This document shows, piece after piece, positions 16,374 to 25,370 of a stretch of 52,326 bases of DNA. The notes beneath the pieces were generated by a model that had not been told where the DNA came from, ran no database searches, and worked only from the letters and a program-made list of their open reading frames with translations. The stretch's first letter is position 1. Every line of letters begins with the position of its first letter. The translations under genes and the position numbers were made by a program. Source of the stretch: Actinomycetota bacterium (GTDB taxonomy: Bacteria; Actinomycetota; Geothermincolia; Geothermincolales; RBG-13-55-18); NCBI GenBank assembly GCA_028697145.1, contig JAQVFR010000023.1, forward strand, positions 1 through 52,326. Direction: 5' to 3'.

Positions 16374-16453
16374 ACCAATAGATATATAGACATGAACAGA
16401 GCGTGGGCACGTGGGGACCCGCGCGGAGCGGGTGACGAAAAAGGAGGTATGCC

Positions 16454-16846
16454 GTGAAACTGGGAGATCAGGTCCAGAGCGCCGACTGGAAGACCGAAAA
16501 GCACGTCCCGGTGATCGAATGCGCGGACGAGGTCAAGGCGGGCGAGGTCTTCGAGGTAAAAGTCGGCCTGGGTAAGGAAGTGGCGCATCCCAACACCACC
16601 GAGCACCACATCCGCTGGATACAGCTCTTCTTCCATCCCGAGGGCGACAAGTTCAGCTACCAGGTGGGTAACTACGAGTTCACCGCGCACGGAGAGTCGG
16701 TGGACGGTGCGAACGAGGGCCCGGCCTACACCCACCACTCCGTGACCGCCCACCTCATCGTTAAAAAGCCCGGGACGCTTTATGCCCTGGCGCTGTGCAA
16801 CATCCACGGCCTGTGGGAATCGTCCAAGGACATCGGATTGGCCTGA
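16454..16846 (+). CDS. Superoxide reductase (neelaredoxin / class II desulfoferrodoxin type)
   Basis: A 130-residue single-domain superoxide reductase. Ligand-type residues are visible: His in KHVPVIE, His residues in the PNTTEHHIRWIQ segment, and the Cys and His of LCNIHGLW near the C-terminus. These would form the square-pyramidal Fe(His)4Cys centre that reduces superoxide to peroxide. The N-terminal desulforedoxin domain of class I is absent. GTG start at 16454 follows a perfect AAGGAGGT. It suits an anaerobe facing transient oxygen. Confidence 0.92.
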   Translation: MKLGDQVQSADWKTEKHVPVIECADEVKAGEVFEVKVGLGKEVAHPNTTEHHIRWIQLFFHPEGDKFSYQVGNYEFTAHGESVDGANEGPAYTHHSVTAHLIVKKPGTLYALALCNIHGLWESSKDIGLA

Positions 16847-16904
16847 GCGGACTCCACGCGGCGGGGCGGCTCGGGAGCGTGGCCGCTCGAAGGGCGGGAT
16901 GACG

Positions 16905-18425
16905 ATGCCACATTCTCTGGACGAGTATCGCGGCAGGAGGGATTTCAGCAGGACGCCCGAGCCGCGAGCGAAGGCGGGGGAACCGGGCAGCGACACCCTT
17001 TTCGTCGTGCAGAAACACGCCGCGCGCCGCCTGCATTACGACCTCCGTCTTGAATCGGAGGGAGTCCTCATGTCCTGGGCGGTGCCCAAGGGGCCTTCCC
17101 TCGACCCCGGCGACAAGCGGCTGGCTGTCCCCACCGAGGACCACCCCCTGTCCTACGCCGACTTCGAGGGGGTGATCCCTAAGGGCGAATACGGCGCCGG
17201 CACGGTGGAGGTGTGGGACCGGGGCATCTTCGTCAACCTCAAGCCCAAGGGAGAGGGCAACTCCATCTCCGCCAACCGGGAGGAGGGCCTCATCGAGGTA
17301 TGGCTCGAGGGCGAGAAGCTGAAAGGCGGGTTCGCGCTGGTGCGCACCAGGGGAGGCAAGAACGAGACGTGGCTGCTGGTGAAGATGAAGGACGACATGG
17401 CCGACCGGGATGCCGACCCCCTGGATGAACTGCCCGCCTCGGTGCTGACCGGCCGTACCATCGAGGAGATAGCCTCGGGGAAGGGATACCTCACCGGCCA
17501 GCCGCCGAACCTGAGGGTAAGCGTAAACGGCAGGACGCTCGCGCTGACCAACCTGGACAAGACCATGTACCCAGAGGCGGGCTTCAGCAAGGCGGGCGTG
17601 CTCGACTACTACATGGCGATATCTCCGTTCATCCTTCCCCACCTTGAGAGGCGCCTGCTCACCATGAAGCGCTACCCGGACGGGGTAGAGGCGGAGTTCT
17701 TCTACGAGAAGAGCTGCCCCGGATACAGGCCGGAATGGCTCGCCGTGACCGAGGCCGGCGGCACCAGGAAGGTGGCCTACTGCACCATCGAGGACCGGGC
17801 CGGGCTGGTCTGGGTGGCCAACCTGGCCTCCCTGGAGCTCCACACCATGCTCAGCCGCTCCGAGGACGTCACAACGCCCACCATGGCCGTCTTCGACCTC
17901 GATCCCGGGGAGGGGATGGACATACTGGACTGCGCGGAGGCGGGCGTGCAGCTGCGGGCTATCCTCGCCGGTCTCGGGTTGAAGAGCTACGCGAAGACGT
18001 CTGGCGGAAAGGGCCTACACGTCTACATACCGCTGAACACCCCCGTTTCCTTTCAGGAGACCAAGGACTTCGCCCACGCCCTGGCCCTCATGATGCAGGA
18101 GCGCTATCCGGGCGCGATCGTATCCAACATGCGCAAGGCGCTGCGCAAGCGGAAGATATTCGTCGATTGGAGCCAGAACGACGCGCACAAGACCACGGTC
18201 TGCGCCTACTCGCTTCGCGCCCGGCCCAGGCCCGCGGTATCGACGCCCGTCACCTGGGAGGAAGTGGTAAGAGCCGTCGAGGAGAAGGACGCGGGGCTGC
18301 TGTATTTCGAGGCCGGCGACGTGCTGGAGCGGGTGTTCTCGCTGGGCGACCCCTTCAAGCCGGTGACGGAACTGCAGCAGGAACTGCCCGAACAGGCGCG
18401 CGCGAAACGGAGAAAAAGAGGATGA
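16905..18425 (+). CDS. ligD: LigD 3'-phosphoesterase plus primase/polymerase (NHEJ)
   Basis: A 506-residue protein with two LigD modules. The 3'-phosphoesterase (about residues 10-165) has KHAARRLHYDLRLE and TEDHPLSY, which supply the metal-binding His/Asp/His set. The polymerase module (about 205-490) has MAVFDLDPG with the catalytic Asp pair, KTSGGKGLHVYIP and RKIFVDWSQND. There is no ligase domain; that activity is in the gene at 12740. ATG 16905 is preferred over 16899 by spacing from AAGGGCGGG. Ku starts 16 bases after its stop, so the two form an operon. Confidence 0.93.
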   Translation: MPHSLDEYRGRRDFSRTPEPRAKAGEPGSDTLFVVQKHAARRLHYDLRLESEGVLMSWAVPKGPSLDPGDKRLAVPTEDHPLSYADFEGVIPKGEYGAGTVEVWDRGIFVNLKPKGEGNSISANREEGLIEVWLEGEKLKGGFALVRTRGGKNETWLLVKMKDDMADRDADPLDELPASVLTGRTIEEIASGKGYLTGQPPNLRVSVNGRTLALTNLDKTMYPEAGFSKAGVLDYYMAISPFILPHLERRLLTMKRYPDGVEAEFFYEKSCPGYRPEWLAVTEAGGTRKVAYCTIEDRAGLVWVANLASLELHTMLSRSEDVTTPTMAVFDLDPGEGMDILDCAEAGVQLRAILAGLGLKSYAKTSGGKGLHVYIPLNTPVSFQETKDFAHALALMMQERYPGAIVSNMRKALRKRKIFVDWSQNDAHKTTVCAYSLRARPRPAVSTPVTWEEVVRAVEEKDAGLLYFEAGDVLERVFSLGDPFKPVTELQQELPEQARAKRRKRG

Positions 18426-18440
18426 AAGGATGTGGGTGAT

Positions 18441-19289
18441 ATGCCGAAGGCCCTGTGGAGCGGTTATATAAGCTTCGGGCTGGTGACCATACCGGTGTCG
18501 CTGGTGACGGCGGTGCGGGACAAGTCCATCCGCTTTCACCTCCTCCACCCCGAGGACGGGGCCAGGCTGCGCCAGAAACTGGTATGCCCCTTCGACGCGA
18601 AGGAGGTGGGACGGACGCAGGCCGCCAGGGGATTCGAGGTCGCCCCCGGCGAGTACGTCATCATCGAGGACGAGGAACTGCGCGCGCTGGCGCCCGAGAA
18701 GAGCAGGACCATCGAGATAACCGACTTCGTCGCCATGGCGGAGATAGACCCCATCTACTACGAGAGGCCTTATTACCTCGTCCCGCGCGAGGGAGGAGAG
18801 AACGCTTACTCGCTCCTGCTGCAGGCCATGGTGGAGAAGGACCGTATAGGCGTCGGCAAGTTCGTCTTCCACGAACGCGAGCACGTGGTGGCCCTGCGGC
18901 CGCTGGACGGCGTCCTGTGCGTGGAGATCATGCGCTTCGCCGACGAGATCGTGAGCAGGGAGGGGTTGCTGGATGTCCCCGCCGCGGCGAAGAGCGCGGA
19001 CAGGAAGCAGATGGAGCTGGCCAGGCAGCTCATCGACGCGCTGGCGACGGATTTCGAGCCGGCGAAATACAGGGACGAATACCGCGAGGCCGTGCTGGAC
19101 CTCATAGAGAGAAAGGCGAAGGGCGAGAAGGTCGTGAGCGCGCCGGTGGAGCCCGAGGAAGGCGAGGTCATCGATCTCATGGCGGCCCTGGAGAAAAGCC
19201 TCGAGAAGGTAAAGGGAAAGGGAAAGCGAAAAAAGGAAGCGGGCAAGGCGGACAAGCCTGCCCGCAAAGCCGGGTCGGGCGCTACTTAG
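18441..19289 (+). CDS. ku: Ku protein (bacterial NHEJ)
   Basis: A 282-residue bacterial Ku starting MPKALWSGYISFGLVTIPVS, the typical Ku opening. The core includes YVIIEDEELRALAPEKSRTIEI and YYERPYYLVP. A Lys-rich tail after about residue 255 (KGKGKRKKEAGKADK) is the kind of extension that contacts DNA or LigD in other bacteria. Ku homodimers encircle DNA ends and recruit LigD. It follows LigD PE-Pol directly, with AAAGGA upstream of ATG 18441. The 3' end overlaps the convergent pfkA by 8 bases. Confidence 0.95.
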   Translation: MPKALWSGYISFGLVTIPVSLVTAVRDKSIRFHLLHPEDGARLRQKLVCPFDAKEVGRTQAARGFEVAPGEYVIIEDEELRALAPEKSRTIEITDFVAMAEIDPIYYERPYYLVPREGGENAYSLLLQAMVEKDRIGVGKFVFHEREHVVALRPLDGVLCVEIMRFADEIVSREGLLDVPAAAKSADRKQMELARQLIDALATDFEPAKYRDEYREAVLDLIERKAKGEKVVSAPVEPEEGEVIDLMAALEKSLEKVKGKGKRKKEAGKADKPARKAGSGAT

Positions 19290-20253
19290 AGAGCATCAAG
19301 GCCAGCCTCCACAAGGATACGTTGAGGTCCTTGCGACCAGAGACCACCTCCCGCAGGGGCACGTAAGCTACGCCGGAATCCCTCCAGCCGGCAAGCACGC
19401 CTCTTTTTCCGTCACGCAGCGCCTGCACCGCCGCGGATCCCAGGCGGGTCGCCAGGTAGCGGTCGAAGACGGTGGGGGAGCCTCCCCTCTGCACGTGGCC
19501 GAGGATGGTCATCCTCAGCTCGAAGTCGAACTCCTGCGGATGCTTCTCGATGTAGTCCGCTATCTTCTCCACGCCGTTCTTCGCGCCGTCGGTGACGACG
19601 GCGATGGCGTACCGCTTTCCCTGGTCGTGGGCGAGGCGCAGCTCCCTGGCCACCTCCTCGGGCTCCATCTCGAACTCCGGCGTGACGATGACCTCGGCCC
19701 CGCTGGCGATGCCGGACATGAGGGCGAGGTAACCGTAGTCCCTCCCCATCACCTCCACGAGAAAAGCGCGGTGGTGTGAATCGGCGGTGGTCCCTATGCG
19801 GTCGAGGGAATCGATGATGGTGTTGAGCGCGGTATCCACGCCGATGGATACGTCCGAGCCGTAGAGGTCGTTGTCAACGGTGGAGGCGATGCCCACCACG
19901 GGAAAACCGTGGGTGTGGATGGTGAGGGAACCCCGCTGGGAGCCGTTGCCTCCTATCACGATGAGGCCCTCCATGTCCCCGTCTGCCAGGTGGCGTATGG
20001 CCTGCTGTTGGATTTCCTCCGTGATAAACGCCTCGTACCTGGCGGTGCCGAGGATGGTCCCTCCACGGTTCATGCTCTCCCTCAGTTCGAGGGGATCAAA
20101 GGGCACGAAGTCTCCTTCCGACAACCCCTCGTATCCCCTGCGCACCCCGACGAGCTCGATGCCCAGGTCCCTACCCATCTGGTAGGCGGCGTTGAGAGCC
20201 GTGTTCATGCCGGGTGCGTCCCCGCCGCTGGTCACGATGGCTATGCGTCGCAA
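19282..20253 (-). CDS. pfkA: 6-phosphofructokinase family protein with Asn in place of catalytic-loop Asp
   Basis: The 323-residue protein has the PFK fold: TSGGDAPGMN (residues 8-17), STVDNDL (125 region), VMGRDYGYLALMSG and GHVQRGGSPTVFDR. In the nucleotide-binding loop the normal GGDGS reads GGNGS, with Asn103 where the E. coli enzyme has the Mg-binding Asp103. The position that separates ATP from pyrophosphate enzymes is Gly, as in ATP-dependent enzymes. The gene starts with TTG at 20253 behind GGAAGGGAG and lies 32 bases after the aldolase gene, forming a glycolytic operon. Activity with ATP is likely but the Asn needs testing. Confidence 0.88.
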   Translation of the reverse strand: MRRIAIVTSGGDAPGMNTALNAAYQMGRDLGIELVGVRRGYEGLSEGDFVPFDPLELRESMNRGGTILGTARYEAFITEEIQQQAIRHLADGDMEGLIVIGGNGSQRGSLTIHTHGFPVVGIASTVDNDLYGSDVSIGVDTALNTIIDSLDRIGTTADSHHRAFLVEVMGRDYGYLALMSGIASGAEVIVTPEFEMEPEEVARELRLAHDQGKRYAIAVVTDGAKNGVEKIADYIEKHPQEFDFELRMTILGHVQRGGSPTVFDRYLATRLGSAAVQALRDGKRGVLAGWRDSGVAYVPLREVVSGRKDLNVSLWRLALMLSK

Positions 20254-20285
20254 GGTTCTCCCTTCCGGTAGAATGAGGCCGAGCC

Positions 20286-21356
20286 TCAGGCAACGGTTAT
20301 CTCGTCGCAGAGATAGACGTCCTGGATGGCGTGGAAGATCTCGATCCCCTCCGCCATGGGCCTCTGGAAGGTCTTCCTCCCACTGATCAAGCCCATGCCC
20401 CCGGCCCGCTTGTTTATCACCGCCGTGCGCACGGCATCCCTGAGGTCGTCCTCACCCGAGCCCCCCCCGGAGTTGATCAGGCCGATCCGCCCCATGTAGT
20501 TGTTGATCACCTGGTAGCGCGTGAGGTCTATGGGGTGATCGGAGCAGAGGTCGCCGTACATCCTCTCGTCGTACTTGCCGAAGGAGGTGCCGGACTCGTT
20601 CAGCACCACGTAACCGCCGTTCTTGTCCGGCTGTTTCTGCTTGATGATGTCGGCCTCGATGGTGGCGCCGATATGGTTCGCCTGCCCGGTGAGGTCGGCC
20701 GCCGTGGTGTAATCCCTGCCGGCCTTCTTGAAGGCCTCGTTGCGCAGGTAGCACCAGAGGACGGTGGCCATGCCCAGCTCGTGCGCCGCCCTGAAGGCCT
20801 CGCTTACCTCCACTATCTGCCGGGTGCTTTCCGTCGAGCCGAAATAGATGGTCGCCCCCACAGCCGCGGCGCCCAGGTCGAATCCCTGCTTCACGGCGGC
20901 GAACATGGTCTGATCGTACTTGTTGGGGTAGGCCAGCAGCTCGTTGTGGTTTATCTTGAGGATCATGGGTATCCTGTGCGCATACCTGCGCGCCACGCTC
21001 CCCAGCACCCCCAGCGTGGTCGCCACCGCGTTGCAGCCGGCCTCCATGGCCAGCTTCAGCACGTTCTCGGGGTCGAAGTAGATGGGATTGGGCGCGAAGG
21101 AAGCCCCGGCCGAATGCTCTACGCCCTGGTCCACGGGGAGGATAGAGAGGTAGCCGGTCCCGGCCAGCCTTCCGTGGTTGAAGATGGCTCCCAGGCTCCT
21201 CAATACCGCCGGTGAGCGGTCGGAGGGTACGAATATCCTCTCTATCCAGTCCGGGCCGGGCACGTGAAGGTTTTCCCGTGATATCTTGGGCGAGGCAAAG
21301 GCGAGGAGGTCGTTGGCCTCCTCTCCCAGCAGGTTCTGGAAATCGGCGTAATCCAA
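20286..21356 (-). CDS. fbaB: Class I fructose-bisphosphate aldolase (DhnA/FbaB type)
   Basis: The roughly 356-residue protein matches class I aldolases of the FbaB type. It has [16 protein letters not shown] near residue 80, [16 protein letters not shown] with Lys in a beta-strand, [12 protein letters not shown] and [13 protein letters not shown] for phosphate binding. The Schiff-base Lys is expected in the KINHNELL or later segment. The TTG at 21356 is preferred because GGGAGGTG is correctly spaced for it; a GTG at 21365 overlaps that site. It is the first gene of the fba-pfkA operon, pairing consecutive glycolytic steps. Confidence 0.9.
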   Translation of the reverse strand: MDYADFQNLLGEEANDLLAFASPKISRENLHVPGPDWIERIFVPSDRSPAVLRSLGAIFNHGRLAGTGYLSILPVDQGVEHSAGASFAPNPIYFDPENVLKLAMEAGCNAVATTLGVLGSVARRYAHRIPMILKINHNELLAYPNKYDQTMFAAVKQGFDLGAAAVGATIYFGSTESTRQIVEVSEAFRAAHELGMATVLWCYLRNEAFKKAGRDYTTAADLTGQANHIGATIEADIIKQKQPDKNGGYVVLNESGTSFGKYDERMYGDLCSDHPIDLTRYQVINNYMGRIGLINSGGGSGEDDLRDAVRTAVINKRAGGMGLISGRKTFQRPMAEGIEIFHAIQDVYLCDEITVA

Positions 21357-21383
21357 CGTGAACACCTCCCGCTATAGAAGGGC

Positions 21384-21411
21384 TATCTATCCTTTTCAAG
21401 GATAACGTCAA
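21384..21411 (-). promoter_or_regulatory. fba-pfkA promoter with operator-like inverted repeat in the spacer
   Basis: On the minus strand TTGACG (21411-21406) is followed by TAGATA (21389-21384), 16 bp apart. Most of the spacer is a perfect inverted repeat, TATCCTT-3 bases-AAGGATA (21388-21404). A repressor bound there would block transcription of the glycolytic operon. Confidence 0.5.
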
Positions 21412-21533
21412 ATTTCGGGATATGCACGGCCTTCTTTCGTGGTCTGTTCAGAAGGGCGCGGTGCTTCCCGGACCTCCAGGAAGATGAAGGGATGGAGGTA
21501 CGCCGCTGCTTCGACGGACGGCCCTTCCGCGTA

Positions 21534-22268
21534 TCATTCACGCAGCATCCGCAGCAGGCTCGACGCGTTGCGGACCGCGTATCCCCCCTGGTCGTTGTCG
21601 AAATAACAGTAGATCTCCAGGCCCTTCCTTGTCCACGTGGAGAAAGCTCCAGCCCAGCCCGCGAGGGTCCGCTGATCGTAAAATCCCTCGTATGCGTCTC
21701 CGGGTCCGTGCAGGCGTACGTAAACGAAGTCCGCGGTGACTTTTCTGGGAGACAGACGCCCCGCGAGATCGTAAATACAGAACGCCGCATCGTGCCCGGA
21801 GAGCGCATCGTAGACGTCTTTCTCGAACCAGCTCGGATCGCGGAACTCGAATGCATACCTGTGGTCGGCCGGGAGCAGGGCGAGGAACGACCGCAGCCTC
21901 TCCGGGTCGAGCCTCCAGCGCGGGGGGAGCTGGAAGAGGACGGGCCCGAGCTTGTCTCCCAGGACCTCCATGCGCTCGATGAAGGTCGCCACCGCTTCCC
22001 GCGCATCCTTGAGCTTCTTCATGTGCGTTATGTACCTGCTGGCCTTGGCGGCGAAAACGAAATCGTCCGGCACCGTGTCCCTCCACTCCGCCAGCGCCTT
22101 CTCCGACGGCAGCTGGTAGAAGGAGTTGTTTATCTCCACCGTTTCGAAGTGGTCCGCGTAGAAAGCCAGCATCGCGCCGGTGCCCGTCCCCCGCGGGTAG
22201 AAAGGGCCTTTCCAGTGGTCATAGTGCCAGCCCGAAGTCCCGACGTGCAGCCCCTTCGCCTTTTTCAA
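21534..22268 (-). CDS. DUF72 family protein
   Basis: A 244-residue protein of the DUF72 TIM-barrel-like family: HVGTSGWHYDHWKGPFYP at the start, VEINNSFYQLP, FAAKASRYITHMKKL, LGPVLFQLPPRW, AFEFRDPSW and YVRLHGP follow the family order. The biochemical role of DUF72 is not established. The start is uncertain; TTG 22268 gives a normal family length, while the frame is open to 22391 with no homologous-looking residues. It reads away from the zinc-ribbon cluster and has no operon partner. Confidence 0.82.
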   Translation of the reverse strand: MKKAKGLHVGTSGWHYDHWKGPFYPRGTGTGAMLAFYADHFETVEINNSFYQLPSEKALAEWRDTVPDDFVFAAKASRYITHMKKLKDAREAVATFIERMEVLGDKLGPVLFQLPPRWRLDPERLRSFLALLPADHRYAFEFRDPSWFEKDVYDALSGHDAAFCIYDLAGRLSPRKVTADFVYVRLHGPGDAYEGFYDQRTLAGWAGAFSTWTRKGLEIYCYFDNDQGGYAVRNASSLLRMLRE

Positions 22269-22636
22269 CTTCCCCCCATCTTCCCCCGGCCGACCTGAAC
22301 GGGGCAGGGTCGCTTCCTCGCGCCGCCCTTCACAAGAATTGTAACGTATCACCGGGGCTTGAATCGTAGTGAATACATGGCAGAAGATCAAGCGCCGTTC
22401 ATGCGGCCATTACGCGGATTGCACGTTTCATGCCTTCTCACCAGAGGCGGCCGCAGACGGTTCTTCTCCGCATTGGGTGGAAACGTGAGTTAGATCCAGG
22501 GATTTGAGGCACCATCCCGTTCATTGTCCGTCGCCCCTTTGGGGGGCATTAACGCCATATGGTAGGATGAGAGACAAGGCGCCCGGCGCCCTTTGCCTTA
22601 ATGGGGCCGGTGCGGAGACATAGGAAAGGACGGAGA
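22269..22636. other. Divergent intergenic region without a gene
   Basis: No RNA gene or credible ORF is seen. A TAGGAT box at about 22563 could be the -10 of the rightward three-gene cluster. CCCC-TTT-GGGG at 22535-22544 is a short hairpin just upstream. No operator can be assigned. Confidence 0.4.
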
Positions 22637-23971
22637 ATGGAGACCAGGTCGAGCTACGAGCTCAAGGACGGGAGCGGGAACCTCGTCGCCAGCGGTGATG
22701 CCAGGGCCAGGCTGGAGGAGGACAATATATCCATAATGCCCGAGGCGGCCGCAGCCCTGCACGTCTCATACCGCGACATCGTCGAGCTTGCCCCGAAAGA
22801 CTATGCGCTCGGCCTGCGGCTGGTGTCCGGAGAGGAGATAACCCTCTCCCGCCTGGGGAGGGATTACGAGGATTTCGTGCGCGAAATCGGCCGCATGCGC
22901 AACGAGCTCATCCTCGGGGATATGCTCATGCAGGAAAAGCTGGTGAAGCCGGGCATCAAGGCCAGGTACTCTCCCTATGGAAGAGGCTCAGACGATATCC
23001 GCGGAAACGCAGAGGTCAGGTTGTACGAGACGGCGCTGGTCCTGCTTCCGGAAAAGGGCGACCCCGTGAGGCTGCCTTTCGGGAATATCGCGGAGGTGCG
23101 CGAGGCGGACTACGCCGTCGAGATAATCGACCTGGCGGGAGGCGGGCTCACCCTGTCCATGATGGGAAGGGAACACGACCCCTTAGTCAAAGCCTTGAGG
23201 GAGCGCATGAACGAGATGGACCTCAAGGTACAGGCCCTGCTCAAGGACCTCGCGCCGCAGGCGGACATCTCGACCCTGGTGAGGGCATCCAGGCTGATGC
23301 GCGAGGGGAGAGCGGCCTCCACGAGCGACCTGGAGCGCGAGGCGCCCGGGCTGTGGGAGGAGCTGGAAAGAAAGCTCGAAGTGGTCGGGGTCAAAGGGGA
23401 ATACGATTATCTGAAGGACATGGCCCGCGAGGGCAAGATGCATATCGGCATAAAACGCGGCCTCATGGGCGAGCTTACCGGGGAATACGTGTGGTTCCTG
23501 GCTCCCATATACTCGACCGACCCGCAACGGCCCGGCAACGCGCTGGCCATGGAGGCGGCGTCCTCGCGCGGCGGCGGCAGGGCCACGTATTTCTTCAGAA
23601 TGATGGGCCGCGGCGAATACCGCAGTGCCGGCGACATGAGCGCGCTGGACCGCCGAGCGGACGAGCTGGCAGCGGCGGTAAACCGCTGCCTGCAGGCGAT
23701 CAATTTCCGGCGCGAACCCATATACCTGCCGGAAGAAAGATTGTACGAGCCAAGGTACGCGCGCTACCGCTTCTCGGTGGCGCGGCTGCCGGAACTCAGG
23801 ATGCTTAGGGACCTCTACATAGGCAGGGTCATCCATTCGTCCCCCGAGCAGTGGAAACGGGACGTCGAGGACCTGCTTCGTTTCAACGTCACAGCGGCCG
23901 GTGACGACGAGAGGTGCCGCGGGGGAGAGGTCTTGGCGGACGGGGAAGAGGAAGAAGCGCTGCCAGGTTAG
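22637..23971 (+). CDS. Uncharacterised protein with two PH-like domains
   Basis: A 444-residue protein I do not recognise by name. Residues about 20-95 and 125-205 are similar to each other. Both follow the pattern of a DI-E/AEV turn, an acidic-Tyr-Ala strand, a glycine and then TLS-x-x-GR and an amphipathic helix (ITLSRLGRDYEDFVREI against LTLSMMGREHDPLVKAL). This looks like a duplicated bacterial PH-like domain. A helical linker follows, then a beta-rich domain with YVWFLAPIYS and ATYFFRMMGRGEYRS. There are no membrane helices. It heads a same-strand cluster with two zinc-ribbon proteins. Function unknown; a protein- or lipid-binding scaffold is plausible. Confidence 0.7.
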   Translation: METRSSYELKDGSGNLVASGDARARLEEDNISIMPEAAAALHVSYRDIVELAPKDYALGLRLVSGEEITLSRLGRDYEDFVREIGRMRNELILGDMLMQEKLVKPGIKARYSPYGRGSDDIRGNAEVRLYETALVLLPEKGDPVRLPFGNIAEVREADYAVEIIDLAGGGLTLSMMGREHDPLVKALRERMNEMDLKVQALLKDLAPQADISTLVRASRLMREGRAASTSDLEREAPGLWEELERKLEVVGVKGEYDYLKDMAREGKMHIGIKRGLMGELTGEYVWFLAPIYSTDPQRPGNALAMEAASSRGGGRATYFFRMMGRGEYRSAGDMSALDRRADELAAAVNRCLQAINFRREPIYLPEERLYEPRYARYRFSVARLPELRMLRDLYIGRVIHSSPEQWKRDVEDLLRFNVTAAGDDERCRGGEVLADGEEEEALPG

Positions 23972-24137
23972 CTAAACGCCCGCCTCCATACGTGCCGAGG
24001 ATAATAGTCGGGGACGGGGCTGGGAGCCGCGGTCGTGCGCGGCAGGCAGGCGGAGGGCGCAGGTTCCGCGAAAGAGCGGGGCGGAGGGACCGCCCGCGCC
24101 GGCGGATTGAACGGGAAAGCGAAGGAGGAGAGAGACG

Positions 24138-24467
24138 ATGCCGGGATACAAGCAGCCGTGCCGCTACTGCGGCGGATTGATCTCCCAGGGCTCTAACGTC
24201 TGCCCGCTTTGCGGGAGGGTGAACCCGCTCGGTTCGCCGCGCTGCCCCAGGTGCAGGAACCCCGTGCAGGAGGGATGGGTGGCGTGCAGCAACTGCGGCC
24301 TCGGTCTGAAGATAACCTGCCCGCATTGCGGCAGGGAGACTTTTTTCGGGGACTACTGCCAGGAGTGCGACGCCCGACTGGTGGTCGTCTGCCCCCACCG
24401 CAAGTGCGGGGCTGAACAGCCGCCACTGGGGGACACCTGCATAAAGTGCGGCAAAGCGATGAGATGA
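24138..24467 (+). CDS. Multi-zinc-ribbon protein
   Basis: A 109-residue protein made of successive CxxC knuckles: CRYC, CPLC, CPRC, CSNC, CPHC, CQEC, a CPHRKC variant and CIKC. This gives about four treble-clef or zinc-ribbon units. It probably binds several zinc ions and serves as a protein- or nucleic-acid-binding adaptor. ATG 24138 follows GAAGGAGGAGAG. It sits between a PH-like repeat protein and a second zinc-ribbon protein in one orientation, suggesting a shared complex. No catalytic domain is present. Confidence 0.8.
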   Translation: MPGYKQPCRYCGGLISQGSNVCPLCGRVNPLGSPRCPRCRNPVQEGWVACSNCGLGLKITCPHCGRETFFGDYCQECDARLVVVCPHRKCGAEQPPLGDTCIKCGKAMR

Positions 24468-24484
24468 GACGGGAGGGAGCAGAA

Positions 24485-25153
24485 ATGGCCTTACAGCCTT
24501 TTACCGACAACTTCGACGACAGCAGCACGGAGGCGGGTTTCCAGTTCGTCTTCTACTGCGACATCTGCCAGGAGGGGTACAAGACCAGGTTCATAGAGTC
24601 CAAGACCTACAAGAAAGGGAGCTTTTTCCGCAAGATCGGAGGGGTTATCGACGCGGCTTCCTCCATGACCGGAAGGGGTTATCGCGTGGGTTACGGCGCG
24701 AGCAGGGGGCTCGACGCCATAACCGAGCGTTACCAGGGGATGTCCCCGGAGTGGCAGAAGGAGCATGACGCCGCCTTCGAGGTGGCCATGAACGAGAGCA
24801 AGGAGCACTTCAAGCGCTGCCCCAGGTGCACGAAGTGGGTCTGCTTCAACGACTGGAACGAGCAGGAGGGACTGTGCACGGAGTGCTCCCCGCGCATGGC
24901 CTCCGAGGTGGCGGCAGCGCGCTCGGAGAAAATGGTGGCCGATATCAAGGCGAAGGCGGAGAGCACCCAGGTCTTCAGCGGCGAGATAGAGAGCAAGCAG
25001 ACCCTGTGCCCCAGGTGCGAGAAGCCGGTCGGAGACGAGAAGTTCTGTAACAACTGCGGCGCCCCCTTGAAACTCGTCATCTGCGAGAAATGCGGGACGG
25101 GATCACAGGCGGGGTCCCGTTTCTGCGGCGAATGCGGAGCGCCCCTCTCGTGA
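24485..25153 (+). CDS. Zinc-ribbon domain protein with Gly-rich central region
   Basis: The 222-residue protein starts MALQPFTDNFDDSSTEAGFQ. CDICQEGYKTRF forms an N-terminal knuckle and CPRCTKWVC-15-CTEC a middle zinc site. The C-terminus has two double ribbons (CPRC-8-CNNC and CEKC-9-CGEC). Between the first two sites is a Gly/Ser-rich stretch (GGVIDAASSMTGRGYRVGYG), and a helix precedes the C-terminal ribbons. Zinc-ribbon tails of this kind often mediate protein contacts. It lies 17 bases after the preceding zinc-ribbon gene, so cotranscription is very likely. Function unknown. Confidence 0.78.
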   Translation: MALQPFTDNFDDSSTEAGFQFVFYCDICQEGYKTRFIESKTYKKGSFFRKIGGVIDAASSMTGRGYRVGYGASRGLDAITERYQGMSPEWQKEHDAAFEVAMNESKEHFKRCPRCTKWVCFNDWNEQEGLCTECSPRMASEVAAARSEKMVADIKAKAESTQVFSGEIESKQTLCPRCEKPVGDEKFCNNCGAPLKLVICEKCGTGSQAGSRFCGECGAPLS

Positions 25154-25330
25154 CCGCGTAAAAGAGCTTCCGCATTCCGTCGCGGCAGATCGAGCCGCTC
25201 TGGCGCGTGATATTCGGTTAGAGCGCCGGCCTGCCTTCTTGCCACTCATAAGAGAGAGGGATACGGAGCTACATTTATTCGCGCTGTGTAGACCGCAAAC
25301 ACTCCGCGCGAAGCGGCGAAGGCAGGAGAT

Positions 25331-25363
25331 GGGCGCTTCCCCCCCGTAGGGGATGAAGCGCCC
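25331..25363 (-). terminator. Strong hairpin after SHOCT-like fragment
   Basis: GGGCGCTTC (25331-25339) pairs perfectly with GAAGCGCCC (25355-25363), with an inner CCCC/GGGG stem. It lies just downstream of the minus-strand SHOCT-like reading frame and upstream of nothing on the plus strand. There is no clear T-run. Confidence 0.5.
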
Positions 25364-25370
25364 CACTATC

